Of a stretch of DNA of 64,000 nt, positions 33,152 through 41,676 are shown piece by piece; the first letter of the stretch is position 1; each line of letters starts with the position of its first letter. Origin of the DNA: DASSUW01 sp963844205 (GTDB lineage Bacteria; Actinomycetota; Thermoleophilia; Solirubrobacterales; Solirubrobacteraceae); NCBI GenBank assembly GCA_963844205.1, contig CAWJNK010000001.1, positions 2,294,001 to 2,358,000 of the forward strand, in the 5' to 3' direction. The position numbers and the translations under genes were made by a program. Under the pieces are notes generated by a model. That model had not been told where the DNA came from, made no database searches, and was given only the letters and a program-made list of their open reading frames with translations.

Positions 33152-36016
33152 TCAGACGACGGTGACCTGGATCGTCTTCGACGCCCGCTCGCCGTCGGCG
33201 TACGTCACGGTGAGCGTCACGTTGTACGTGCCGGCCGCCGCGTAGGTGTTCGTCGGGTTCTCCGACGTCGAGCTGCGGCCGTCGCCGAACTCCCAGCGGT
33301 ACGAGACGCCGCCCGACCGGCCGATCGAGAACGCGACCCTGCGGCCGCCCGCCGGCGTCGCCTGCGGGTCAGGCCCTGGCGTGTCATCGCCGCCGATGTA
33401 CTCGTACTTGTAGAGCCCCACGTTCGGGTTCGCACGGAAGAACCCGTCGTAGACCTGCACGTACAGGGCGCCGTCGGGCCCGAACTTCGAGTCCATGTAG
33501 TTGCCCTGCCAGCTCAGCGTGTTGCGCAGGCTGTCGGCGTACACCGGCTGGCCGCCGTCCTGGTCGGTCGCCGGGTCCAGCAGCAGCCCGTGCTTGATGC
33601 TCGCGCCGCCGTGGTTGTGCAGGAACCACCGGCCGTCCCAGTACTCCGGCCAGCGCACCGAGTCGTCCTCGGCGTCCTCGTCGTAGCGGTACAGCGGGCC
33701 GTTCATGATCGTGGCCCCGTTCGCGGTCGCGTACGGGCACAGCTGCCGCGGGACCGCCCCGTAGTTGGGCGCGCCGTCGACGCCGCGCTCGCGCGGGAAG
33801 TCCGGGCAGCCGTTGTTGTTGTTCGTCTGCGGGTTCCCGTCGTTGTCCGGGTTGCCGCGGCTGTACCAGACGTTGACCGGCCGCTGCGCCCCGGCGTCCC
33901 GCCCGGTGCCGGTCTGGTGCGGCAGCACGGTCAGGCCGGTGTTCCGGATCGAGTCGTTGACGAGGTTCTTGCAGTCGTACCAGCCGTCGGTGCCGCCGGC
34001 CGCCGGCCCGCCGGGCACGTAGCCGGGCCCGTTGGTCGTGCGCTGCGTGCCGTCGGCGAGGCGGTCGCGGTACCCCTGCCTGTTGCCCATGCAGAACGGC
34101 CAGCCGTAGTTGCCGGCGCGGTCGATCTGCGCAGCGTTCTCGTACGTCGACGGGCCGTCGGTGGCGCTCGGCCGGCCGGCGTCCGGGCCGACCCACGCCG
34201 AGTAGACCGTGTCGGTCTCCGTGTCGATCGACAGCCGGGACGGGTTCCGCAGGCCCATCGCGAAGATCTCCCGCCTGGTCTTGCCGCCGCCGTCCTCGCT
34301 GCCGCTGAACAGGTTGGGCCCGTTCGGCGACGCGGCGTTCGGGATCGTGTACGTCGTCCCCTCCCCGACCGGCGGCTGGGTCCCGTCCGGAATCGCCGGA
34401 TTGGGCCTGAACCGCAGCATCTTGCCGTTGTAGTCGTTCGTGTTCCCCGCGGTCCGGCGCGCGTCCTGATACGAGTACGCGGCGCTGCCGCAGTGCTGGC
34501 TCGAGGCCTCCGTGTCAGGCCCGGTCGGGCAGGTGGGCACCTGGTTGTTGCCCGAGTAGCCGCCGGTGCCCTGCGACGAGTTCGTGTCGCCGGTCGTCAC
34601 GTAGAGGTTCCCCGCGGAGTCGAAGCCCATGCCGCCGCCGACGTGGCAGCAGCTGAACACCTGGGCGTCGTACTCGAAGATCCGCACCTCCGAGTCGAGG
34701 TCGAGCTGCTTGGTCTGCAGGTTCATGGTGAACCGCGAGATCCGCGGCCGCGACATCTTCGAGACGCGGCGCTCGAACGGCAGCCCGGGCGGTGACGCGT
34801 TCGGGTTGAAGCTCGGGAAGTACTGCATGTACACGTGGCCGGTCTGCATGAAGTCCGGCGCCACCGTGATGCCGAGCAGCCCGTACTCGAGCTTGTGGTT
34901 GGCCTGGTTCGTGCGCTCGCCGCCCTGGCCGCCGTCGCCGTAGACCGCGAGCACGCCGGCGCGCGTCACGCCGCTGTTGACGGTGCCGTTGGCCTGCGCC
35001 GGGTCCCACACGTGGACGTTGCCGCAGCCGATGCCGACGTTCTCGCTCGAGTGGTCGAGGATGCGGCCCAGCGTCGGCAGGCCGACCAGCGCACCGCGCT
35101 CCTCGTCGGTCCGGCAGTCGCCGCGACCGATGTAGATCGCCCAGCCGTTCGGGGCGATCGTGAGCCCGTGCGACTCGCCGCTGGTGGCGAGGCCGGTCTC
35201 GACCGGCCCGCCGGACACGATCCGCGTGCCGCGGTAGTTGGCGTTGATCGTCGCCTTGCAGTTGCCGCGCACGAGGCCGGTCGCCCACTGGATCGCTCCG
35301 AGCAGGTGCGTCCGCAGCCGCTGCTCGCCGTAGCTGTCGGCGGTGCGGCCCATGCCCATGTAGAAGGAGCGTCCGCCGCGGATGTCGCGGCACCACGAGA
35401 TCGGCCAGTCGGTGCCGCCGGTCGTCGTGCCGTCGCCGGCCACGTCACCGAGAGCGCGCCAGCGCGCCACGGTGTGGACGGTGCCGGTCGGCCGCGTCTG
35501 CCAGCGGTACCACACGTCCGAGCGGTCGAGCTCGAGCGGCAGGTCGCGCGTCGAAGGATGGACGCGGTCGCCGACCTCGAGGGTCCGCGTCGTGACCCCG
35601 GTCGGGCTCGCGGGATCGGGGCGCGCCCCGATCAGGTCGTCGAACAGCGCCGTTCCCGGCTCGCTCTCGGCCGCGGTGCCGATGCCGACGAAGCCGCCTC
35701 CGCGCTCCATGTAGTCGGCCAGCGCGCCCTCCTGCTCCCCGGTCAGGCGGTTGCCGGCCGTATTGAGGAACACCACCGTCTGATACCGCGCGAGGTTCGT
35801 GCCGGTGAAGTCCGTCGCCCGGGTCGTCGCATCGGCCCGGTAGCCGCCCTGCCTGCCGAGGTCGGAGATCGCCTGGATCCCGGCGCTCACCTCCGGATGT
35901 CCTGCTGTGCCCGGATGGAACACGAGCACTCGTGGGGTAGCGGCATGAGCCGAGGCAGCGCCGACAAGCGCCACAATCCCCGCTGCCGCGAGCGTGTACA
36001 GCCAACGCTTCAGCAT
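33152..36016 (-). CDS. secreted ThuA - sugar dehydrogenase (GSDH) - PKD protein
   Basis: A 954-residue exported protein. Signal peptide LYTLAAAGIVALVGAASAHA, then a ThuA-like domain (about 28-230; VLVFHPGTAGHPEV, GGGFVGIGTAAE, DWPISWCRDIRGGRSFYMGMGR). A six-blade propeller of the glucose/sorbosone dehydrogenase type follows (about 240-860; FSCCHVGGGMGFDSAGNLYVTTGDT, FAMGLRNPSRLSID, GPDGALYVQVYDG). A PKD domain closes it (about 875-954; YRWEFGDGRSSTSENPTNTY). It probably oxidises or binds sugars outside the cell. ATG 36016 follows GGAGGG. It is divergent from the DUF1080-like gene. Confidence 0.85.
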   Translation of the reverse strand: MLKRWLYTLAAAGIVALVGAASAHAATPRVLVFHPGTAGHPEVSAGIQAISDLGRQGGYRADATTRATDFTGTNLARYQTVVFLNTAGNRLTGEQEGALADYMERGGGFVGIGTAAESEPGTALFDDLIGARPDPASPTGVTTRTLEVGDRVHPSTRDLPLELDRSDVWYRWQTRPTGTVHTVARWRALGDVAGDGTTTGGTDWPISWCRDIRGGRSFYMGMGRTADSYGEQRLRTHLLGAIQWATGLVRGNCKATINANYRGTRIVSGGPVETGLATSGESHGLTIAPNGWAIYIGRGDCRTDEERGALVGLPTLGRILDHSSENVGIGCGNVHVWDPAQANGTVNSGVTRAGVLAVYGDGGQGGERTNQANHKLEYGLLGITVAPDFMQTGHVYMQYFPSFNPNASPPGLPFERRVSKMSRPRISRFTMNLQTKQLDLDSEVRIFEYDAQVFSCCHVGGGMGFDSAGNLYVTTGDTNSSQGTGGYSGNNQVPTCPTGPDTEASSQHCGSAAYSYQDARRTAGNTNDYNGKMLRFRPNPAIPDGTQPPVGEGTTYTIPNAASPNGPNLFSGSEDGGGKTRREIFAMGLRNPSRLSIDTETDTVYSAWVGPDAGRPSATDGPSTYENAAQIDRAGNYGWPFCMGNRQGYRDRLADGTQRTTNGPGYVPGGPAAGGTDGWYDCKNLVNDSIRNTGLTVLPHQTGTGRDAGAQRPVNVWYSRGNPDNDGNPQTNNNNGCPDFPRERGVDGAPNYGAVPRQLCPYATANGATIMNGPLYRYDEDAEDDSVRWPEYWDGRWFLHNHGGASIKHGLLLDPATDQDGGQPVYADSLRNTLSWQGNYMDSKFGPDGALYVQVYDGFFRANPNVGLYKYEYIGGDDTPGPDPQATPAGGRRVAFSIGRSGGVSYRWEFGDGRSSTSENPTNTYAAAGTYNVTLTVTYADGERASKTIQVTVV

Positions 36017-36095
36017 CCCGTGCTCCCTCCCGAGTAAGCCGGATGATGCGGAGTTCCGCCTAACAACCTTCCAAAGTTTCACCTTTTTCGCCCCC

Positions 36096-36138
36096 TGTCA
36101 AGGCTGATTTGGTTATTGACACGCGAAACGCGTATGCT
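36096..36138. promoter_or_regulatory. divergent promoter region with facing TTGACA boxes
   Basis: TTGACA on the minus strand (36096-36101) and TTGACA on the plus strand (36116-36121) face away from each other across 14 bp. TATGCT at 36133-36138 could be a plus-strand -10 element, better spaced (18 bp) from a TTGGTT at 36109-36114. This A/T-rich patch is exceptional here and likely drives both secreted-protein genes in common. Confidence 0.45.
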
Positions 36139-36191
36139 GTCGGGCGATGCGGCATGCGGCCACGCGGCCGCCAAACTGGGAGGGAGGTCCC

Positions 36192-37586
36192 ATGCAACAC
36201 CGCACCAACCAGGCCCGCAGGAGCCTGGTACCGGCTGCGCTCGCGGCACTGGCACTGACACTGGTGCTCGCGCCCGCCGCGCAGGCGCAATACACGGCAC
36301 CGCCGCCGGAGCCGGGGTTCGAGTACATCTTCGACGGCACCGCCACCGGCTCCGACGCCTCGTTCGACAAGTGGCTCTCGGCCAACGGCGCCACCGCCGT
36401 CACGCTCGACCCCACGATCGGCGCGATGAACCCGAACACGTCGGGCTTCGGGATGAAGTGGTATCCGGTCCGTGCGCTGGGCGACGTCGTCGTCAAGCTC
36501 GAGTACCTGTGGCCGGCGGGCGCGACGCCGAACGGCGGCGTCATGGTCCGCTTCCCGGAGCCGCGCTACGTGGGCACGACAGCGGAGGTCCTGGCCCAGA
36601 AGCCGACCGGCTACAACTACGACCTCTGCCCGGGTGCAGCGCCGTCGTTCTGCGGCCTGCCGGCACCCGCGCCGTCGACGACCTATGACTGGCAGGGCGG
36701 CGATCTGCCGTTCCCGCCGCCGTACCGCTACGAGGGCAGCTACTGCGCCCGCAACGGCACGAACAACGTCACCAATATCGCGGGCACGTTCCCCGCGCCC
36801 ACCGGCTCCAACGCCAACAACCATCAGCACTGGCTCTCGGTCTATTGCGGGCATGAGATCCAGATCAACGAGGCGCTCCAGATCCCGGGCAGCGACGCGG
36901 TCAAGACCGGGTCGATGTACGGCTTCGCGAACATCAACGCGAGGCAGGCCCGGAACTACGAGCGCCAGCAGCAGGGCGTCTGGCACACGATGGAGATCCG
37001 GATGGTGGGCCAGCAGTACACGGTTCTGGTCGACGGCAACGTGATCAACCAGTTCGACAACGGGGTGCCCCGCGTGGCGTCGCGCGTCGGCGACCCGCCG
37101 ACCCCGGCGCGCCAGTTCCCGCGCGGCTACTTCGGCCTGCAGACCCACGGCGGGACCGACCGGATCTTCTATCGCGAGATCCGCGTCAAGGAGCTCGACC
37201 GCGGGACTGTCCCGAGCAACGTCGAGCGGCCCTCGGTCGGCGGCTCCGGCCACGTCGGCAACGTGCTGACGTGCGACCGCGGCGAGTGGGCGAGCGGTGG
37301 CAAGAACGACTACTCGTTCGCTTGGTACCGCAGCAACCAGATCGGGCCCGAGCACGTGCGCTATAACGCTCCGGCGCAGGAGGACCTCGGCAACTTCAAC
37401 GCTCCGGCCGACCCGCAGTTCGGGTCGCTGCCGCTGCCGTACCGCGGCGCGTTGAAGGTCGGCGAGGGCTCGAAGTACACGCCGACCGCCGACGACGTCG
37501 GCAAGCTGGTCTACTGCCAGGTGTCGGCGACCCGCGACGGCGCGACGGTCTTCAGGATCGCGCCCGCGCGGGCGATCCGCGACTGA
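36192..37586 (+). CDS. secreted DUF1080 (3-keto-disaccharide hydrolase-like) protein
   Basis: A 464-residue exported protein with signal peptide (AALALTLVLAPAAQAQ). Residues 30-340 resemble DUF1080 concanavalin-like proteins: FEYIFDGTATGSDASFDKW, VKLEYLWPAGATPNGGVMVRFP, QGVWHTMEIRMVGQQYTVLVDGNVINQF and PRGYFGLQTHGGTDRIFYREIRVKEL. The last 110 residues form a beta-rich Ig-like part. DUF1080 members act on 3-keto-glycosides, which fits a neighbouring sugar dehydrogenase. ATG 36192 has GGGAGG upstream. Convergent with the multicopper oxidase. Confidence 0.8.
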   Translation: MQHRTNQARRSLVPAALAALALTLVLAPAAQAQYTAPPPEPGFEYIFDGTATGSDASFDKWLSANGATAVTLDPTIGAMNPNTSGFGMKWYPVRALGDVVVKLEYLWPAGATPNGGVMVRFPEPRYVGTTAEVLAQKPTGYNYDLCPGAAPSFCGLPAPAPSTTYDWQGGDLPFPPPYRYEGSYCARNGTNNVTNIAGTFPAPTGSNANNHQHWLSVYCGHEIQINEALQIPGSDAVKTGSMYGFANINARQARNYERQQQGVWHTMEIRMVGQQYTVLVDGNVINQFDNGVPRVASRVGDPPTPARQFPRGYFGLQTHGGTDRIFYREIRVKELDRGTVPSNVERPSVGGSGHVGNVLTCDRGEWASGGKNDYSFAWYRSNQIGPEHVRYNAPAQEDLGNFNAPADPQFGSLPLPYRGALKVGEGSKYTPTADDVGKLVYCQVSATRDGATVFRIAPARAIRD

Positions 37587-37593
37587 TCGCGAC

Positions 37594-37622
37594 GAGCCGG
37601 CCCCGGTCACCGGGGCCGGCTC
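37594..37622. terminator. bidirectional terminator hairpin
   Basis: GAGCCGGCCCCGG (37594-37606) and CCGGGGCCGGCTC (37610-37622) form a perfect 13-bp stem with a 3-nt loop between the convergent DUF1080-like and multicopper oxidase genes. Confidence 0.85.
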
Positions 37623-37630
37623 CGCGTCGC

Positions 37631-39085
37631 TCACACGACCTCGAGCTGGAGCATCATGGCCTTCTCCTGATGCTCCAGGTTGTGGCAGTGGAACACGAAC
37701 CGGCCACGGTTCTGGGCGAAGTACGGCTGCACCACCACCGTCTCGCCGACCGCGACCATCACCGTGTCCTTCCAGGCTCGATCGCCGGCGTGCACCGTCC
37801 CCTCCGAGCGGTTGAGCACGCGGAAGTGGACGCCGTGGATGTGCATCGGGTGCGGCCGGTGCGAGTTGTTGACGAACAGCCAGCGCTCGGTCGTACCGAG
37901 CTGCGCGCGGGCGTCGATCCGGTCCATGTCGAACCCGAGGCCGGACAGCTGCCACTGGGGCGCGCCGGAGGTCGACAACATCAGCTCCCAGCGTCGGGTG
38001 GCGACCGGCTCGGGAATCGGCTCGCGCGGCCGCATCTGCGTCGGCACGCGGCCTGAGTCGCCCGTGCCGCGCAGCACGTCGAACCGCATGACCGATGCGG
38101 TCCCGTCGTTTCCGAGGCCGTTCTTGAGCTCGACCTTCGCCCCGGCGCGCACGCGCCGGAAGTCGACCAGCACGTCGATGCGCTCGGCCGGGGCCAGCGG
38201 GATCGACGTGCGGGACACCGGCGCCTCGAGCAGGCCGCCGTCGCCCGCGATCTGGATCATCGGGTCGCCGTTGGACAACTCGAGCCGGTACGCCCGCGCG
38301 TTCGAGGCGTTCAGGAAGCGCAGGCGGTAGAGCGCGCGCTTGACCGCGAAGCGGGGCGAGATCGAGCCGTTGACGACGATCGTGTCGCCCATGAACCCCT
38401 CGTCGATGTTCTCCGTGTAGCGCAGCGAGCCGTCAGCATTGAACGCGCGGTCCTGGATCACGAGCGGCACGTCGAAGTCGCCGCTCGGCAGGCCCAGCGA
38501 GGTCTCGAGCTCGTCCGCAAGCAGGTAGGAGCCCGCGAGCCCGTAGAACATCGTCCGCGCCGACAGGCCGTGGGCGTGGTCGTGGTACCAGAGCGGCGCG
38601 GCGTCCTGCGTGTTCGGGTACGTGTAGGTGAAGTTGCCGCCGGGCGCGATCAGCTGCATCGGATGGCCGTCGCTGGCCGCCGGCACGATGCCGCCGTGCA
38701 GGTGCACGTTCTGGTTGAACGTCAGGTTGTTGGTCACCCGGACCACGGTCGACTTGCCCTTGCGGGCGCGGATCGTCGGGCCGGGGTAGATGCCGTCGTA
38801 GCCGTAGACCGGCGTCAGCGTGCCGGGGACGATCTCCGCCCGGCCCTCGCGGATCGCGAGCTCGAAGCGGTCCTCGGTCAAGCTGCTGCTCACCGGCACC
38901 AGCGTCGGCGGGACCAGGAGGTCGACCTGGTAGGGAGCGACCGCTGCCGCGGCGGCCGCGGAGGTCTTGACCGTCGTGGTGCGCACCGCCGCGGGTAGCA
39001 GGCACAGCGCCGCGATCGACGTCATGCCGCGCTCCAGCGCGTCGCGCCGCGTCCAGCGCAGCTCGGGCGGCGTGAAGCTAGCCAC
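37631..39085 (-). CDS. multicopper oxidase
   Basis: A 484-residue three-cupredoxin-domain oxidase. Copper ligands are all visible: HLHGG near 128-132, WYHDHAHG near 165-172, HPMHIHGVHF near 411-420 and the HCHNLEHQEKAMM signature near 465-477 with the type-1 Cys and axial Met. The N-terminus carries TRR followed by a hydrophobic stretch, so Tat export is plausible. It takes four electrons and reduces oxygen to water. The start overlaps the cupredoxin gene by 8 nt, so the two are made together. Confidence 0.93.
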   Translation of the reverse strand: MASFTPPELRWTRRDALERGMTSIAALCLLPAAVRTTTVKTSAAAAAAVAPYQVDLLVPPTLVPVSSSLTEDRFELAIREGRAEIVPGTLTPVYGYDGIYPGPTIRARKGKSTVVRVTNNLTFNQNVHLHGGIVPAASDGHPMQLIAPGGNFTYTYPNTQDAAPLWYHDHAHGLSARTMFYGLAGSYLLADELETSLGLPSGDFDVPLVIQDRAFNADGSLRYTENIDEGFMGDTIVVNGSISPRFAVKRALYRLRFLNASNARAYRLELSNGDPMIQIAGDGGLLEAPVSRTSIPLAPAERIDVLVDFRRVRAGAKVELKNGLGNDGTASVMRFDVLRGTGDSGRVPTQMRPREPIPEPVATRRWELMLSTSGAPQWQLSGLGFDMDRIDARAQLGTTERWLFVNNSHRPHPMHIHGVHFRVLNRSEGTVHAGDRAWKDTVMVAVGETVVVQPYFAQNRGRFVFHCHNLEHQEKAMMLQLEVV

Positions 39086-39800
39086 GGACCCTCACCTCCC
39101 CCGTGTGGGTGGCCGATCGGTTGCCCATCGCATCGACCGCCCACAGCTCGTACGCGTACGTGCCGGAGGCGAGCGGGCGCTCGAGCGTCCACGTCCCCTG
39201 CTCGACCTGCCGGCGCATGGTGACCACGTCGGCGTCGGTCGCGAACCGCACGTTCACGGTCGCACGCTCGGAGACCGTGAGGCGCACCTGGGCGACGCCG
39301 TTCACGCCGGTGACGCTCAGGCCGCTGACCGTGGGCGCCGTCGTGTCGGCCGGACCGCTGCCGGGCGGCGGCACCGCCGGCGGCGGCGTCGTTGTCGGCG
39401 TGGGCGTCGGCGTCGGCTCGCCGCCCGCGACGTTGATGGTCCCGGTCATGCCGGGGTGGACCTCGCAGACGTACGTGTAGCTGCCTGGCTGGTCGAACGT
39501 GCGCTGCGGCGGCGGGTTCCACGCCGGGTCGTTGGGGAACCCCGGCTGGTTCAGCCGCGAGTCGCCGAGCAGGACGTTGTGGAAGCCCTGCGCGTTCGTC
39601 CAGGTGACGGTATCCCCGACCTGGATCGTCACGGTGTCCGGGCTCCAGAAGAAGTCCCGCGCGGTGATCGTCACGTTCGCGGCAGCCCGGGCTGTGGCGC
39701 CCCCGCCCCCGGAACCTGCGCTCGCGACGATCGCAATGACTGCTGCCGCGATGAGCAGCAACATCACGAGGCGCCTCGGCGCCCCGCTCTTTATGGGCAT
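39078..39800 (-). CDS. exported cupredoxin-domain protein
   Basis: A 240-residue protein with an N-terminal signal/anchor (RLVMLLLIAAAVIAIVASAG). A plastocyanin-like domain (about 40-125) shows the ligands in TWTNAQGFHNVLLG (His) and YTYVCEVHPGMTGTINV (Cys, His, Met). A Pro/Thr-rich linker (TPTPTPTTTPPP) leads to a C-terminal beta domain (about 150-240). Likely a one-electron carrier outside the membrane that feeds or receives electrons from the multicopper oxidase encoded immediately downstream. ATG 39800 has GGGAGG upstream. Confidence 0.87.
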   Translation of the reverse strand: MPIKSGAPRRLVMLLLIAAAVIAIVASAGSGGGGATARAAANVTITARDFFWSPDTVTIQVGDTVTWTNAQGFHNVLLGDSRLNQPGFPNDPAWNPPPQRTFDQPGSYTYVCEVHPGMTGTINVAGGEPTPTPTPTTTPPPAVPPPGSGPADTTAPTVSGLSVTGVNGVAQVRLTVSERATVNVRFATDADVVTMRRQVEQGTWTLERPLASGTYAYELWAVDAMGNRSATHTGEVRVRG

Positions 39801-39901
39801 ATCTTCGCCTCCCGCTTTCGCTCCCGCTTGCGAAAACCCAACGCCCAAACCTACGGGCGTGCGGAGGCTTTGTCAACCCAGATGGCGAAAGTCAGCAGAG
39901 C

Positions 39902-39917
39902 CGCCGCAAAAGCGGCG
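39902..39917 (-). terminator. hairpin after the 56-residue gene
   Basis: CGCCGC (39902-39907), AAAA loop, GCGGCG (39912-39917). It lies about 45 bp beyond the stop of the small gene at 39963. Weak terminator evidence, without a U-tract. Confidence 0.35.
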
Positions 39918-39962
39918 TGCCCCCGGACGCGTTCCCGCAAACACGCCGGGGGATCGCCGGCG

Positions 39963-40133
39963 TCAGCGCAGGGCGGACAGGGCGATACGCGCGACGGCGC
40001 GGAGCGGCCGCCGGCGGCGGCGACGCGCGGGCTGCGACCGCTCGCCTGCGACGCTGCGGGCGAGGCGCTCGGTGTCGGCGGTGCGAAGTCGGTCGTCGGT
40101 GATGGCTTGGGCGAGGGGCTGGCTGGGGAACAT
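39963..40133 (-). CDS. 56-residue basic hypothetical protein
   Basis: A short frame from ATG 40133 with AAGGAG 7 nt upstream, a much better ribosome site than most genes here have. The product begins MFPSQPLAQAITDDRLRTAD, continues with an Arg-rich core (ARRRRRRPLR) and ends ARIALSALR. The N-terminal helix followed by a basic patch resembles small actinobacterial proteins of unknown function. It is encoded alone between the cupredoxin and amidase genes, all on the minus strand. Confidence 0.5.
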   Translation of the reverse strand: MFPSQPLAQAITDDRLRTADTERLARSVAGERSQPARRRRRRPLRAVARIALSALR

Positions 40134-40239
40134 CGGGGAACTCCTTGGCGGGGGGTCGGACGAGATTCCCCGGGGCTGGTTGTCGCGCGGTTATCGTCCG
40201 CTTTGCGCGGGCTTGGCGCGGCTCAGCGTGGCTCCAGGC

Positions 40240-41616
40240 TTAGGAGATCGGCGGGCGGCGGCCGGCCCAGGGGCGGGCCTGCTCGAGCTGCGCCGAGAGC
40301 GAGAGCAGCGTGCGCTCGTCGTTCGGCCTGCCGACGAGCTGGACGGCGAGCGGGAGGCCGGCCGCGCTGAAGCCGGACGGGATCGACGCCGCGGGCTGGC
40401 CGGTGGAGTTCCAGAGGACGTTGAACGGCACCCAGCCGGTCTCCCACAGGTAGGTGGCGGTCGCGCCGCGGCCCTCCATGATCCCGGCGGGGACCGCGGG
40501 CTCGGACATCACCGGCATGAGCAGCGCGTCGTGGTCGGCGAACAGGCGACCGACGCGATCGCGCATCGACTGCTCGGCTCGCAGCAGGCGCTCGAGCATG
40601 CGGTCGGAGACGAGCGCGCCCGGGCGGGCGAGCGCGCGGGTGCGCCGCTCGAGCCGTTGCGGGCGCTCGATCTCTCCGACGAGCTCGTGGATGCCGCGGA
40701 ACATGAGGCCGACGAGCACCGGCACATCGCGGAGGCCGAGGCCGGCGTCGGCCTCCACGACCGCGTGGCCGAGCTCGCGCAGGAGGTCGGCGGTCCCGTG
40801 CAGCGCGTCGCGGACGTCGTCGTCGAGCTTGCCCCGGGTCCCAGGCGGGAACCCGTCCGAGAGCGCGATGCGGAGCGGTCTTGGCGGCGGCTGCACCGCG
40901 TCGGTGAACGTGCCGTCGGCGATGACGTCGAGCATCACCGCCGTGTCGCGGACGGAGCGCGTGAGCGCGCCGAAGCAGATCCAGTGGCTGCCGTCCGCGT
41001 CATGCGGCGCGCGGGGCACGCGACCGCTCTGCGGCTTGAGGCCGTACAGGCCGCAGCAGGCCGCGGGGATCCGGATCGACCCGGCGCCGTCGGCGGCGAG
41101 CGCGGCGGGCACCATGCCGGCGGCGACCGCGGACGCCGAGCCGCCGCTCGAGCCGCCGGGGGTGCGGTCGGGGTCCCACGGGTTCCGCGTCACGCCCCAG
41201 GTGATCGACTCCGTGAACGGCCACAGCCCGACCTCGGGCATGGTGGTCTTACCGATCACGATCCCGCCCGCCTCGCGCAGCCGCCGGACGATCTCGGCAT
41301 CGGCGGGCGCCCGGGTCACGATCCCGCCGGTGCCGCGGCTGGTGACCTCGCCCTCGATGTCGATCTCGTCCTTGACCGCGATCGGCACGCCCAGCAGCGG
41401 GCCCTCCTCGCCGCGGGCCCGGCGCTCGTCGGCGCCGTCCGCCTCCTGCAGCGCCCGTTCGGGGTAGACCGCGCCGAACGCGTTCAGCTCCCCGTCGAGC
41501 TGCTCGATCCGGCGAAGGGCGGTCTCGACCAGCTCACGGGCCGAGGCCTCGCCGCGGCGGACGAGCTCCGCCTGGGCGGCCACGCCCTCGAAGGCGACGC
41601 TGTGGTCGAGGAGCAT
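40240..41616 (-). CDS. amidase (amidase-signature family)
   Basis: A 458-residue serine hydrolase with the Ser-cisSer-Lys triad. Lys is in LGVPIAVKDEIDI near 76-88, and PGGSSGGSASAVAAGMVPAALAADGAGSIRIPAACCGLYGLKP near 150-192 is the amidase signature with both serines. It hydrolyses an amide bond of unknown substrate; the family ranges from GatA-like to nitrile-pathway amidases. No GatB/GatC genes are nearby, so it is unlikely to be the tRNA amidotransferase. ATG 41616 has GGGAGGG upstream. Confidence 0.9.
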   Translation of the reverse strand: MLLDHSVAFEGVAAQAELVRRGEASARELVETALRRIEQLDGELNAFGAVYPERALQEADGADERRARGEEGPLLGVPIAVKDEIDIEGEVTSRGTGGIVTRAPADAEIVRRLREAGGIVIGKTTMPEVGLWPFTESITWGVTRNPWDPDRTPGGSSGGSASAVAAGMVPAALAADGAGSIRIPAACCGLYGLKPQSGRVPRAPHDADGSHWICFGALTRSVRDTAVMLDVIADGTFTDAVQPPPRPLRIALSDGFPPGTRGKLDDDVRDALHGTADLLRELGHAVVEADAGLGLRDVPVLVGLMFRGIHELVGEIERPQRLERRTRALARPGALVSDRMLERLLRAEQSMRDRVGRLFADHDALLMPVMSEPAVPAGIMEGRGATATYLWETGWVPFNVLWNSTGQPAASIPSGFSAAGLPLAVQLVGRPNDERTLLSLSAQLEQARPWAGRRPPIS

Positions 41617-41676
41617 GTCTCGACCCTCCCAAGCGCTGTTCGCACAGTCAACCGCGCGCGGTTAGGCTGGGCAGTG

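Noticed and set aside
36116..36138. Canonical -35/-10 pair TTGACA and TATGCT
   Set aside because: Spacing is only 11 bp, too short for a sigma-70-type promoter; kept only as a weak regulatory region.
40240..41616. GatA subunit of tRNA amidotransferase
   Set aside because: No gatB or gatC genes nearby and the sequence outside the amidase signature does not look like GatA.
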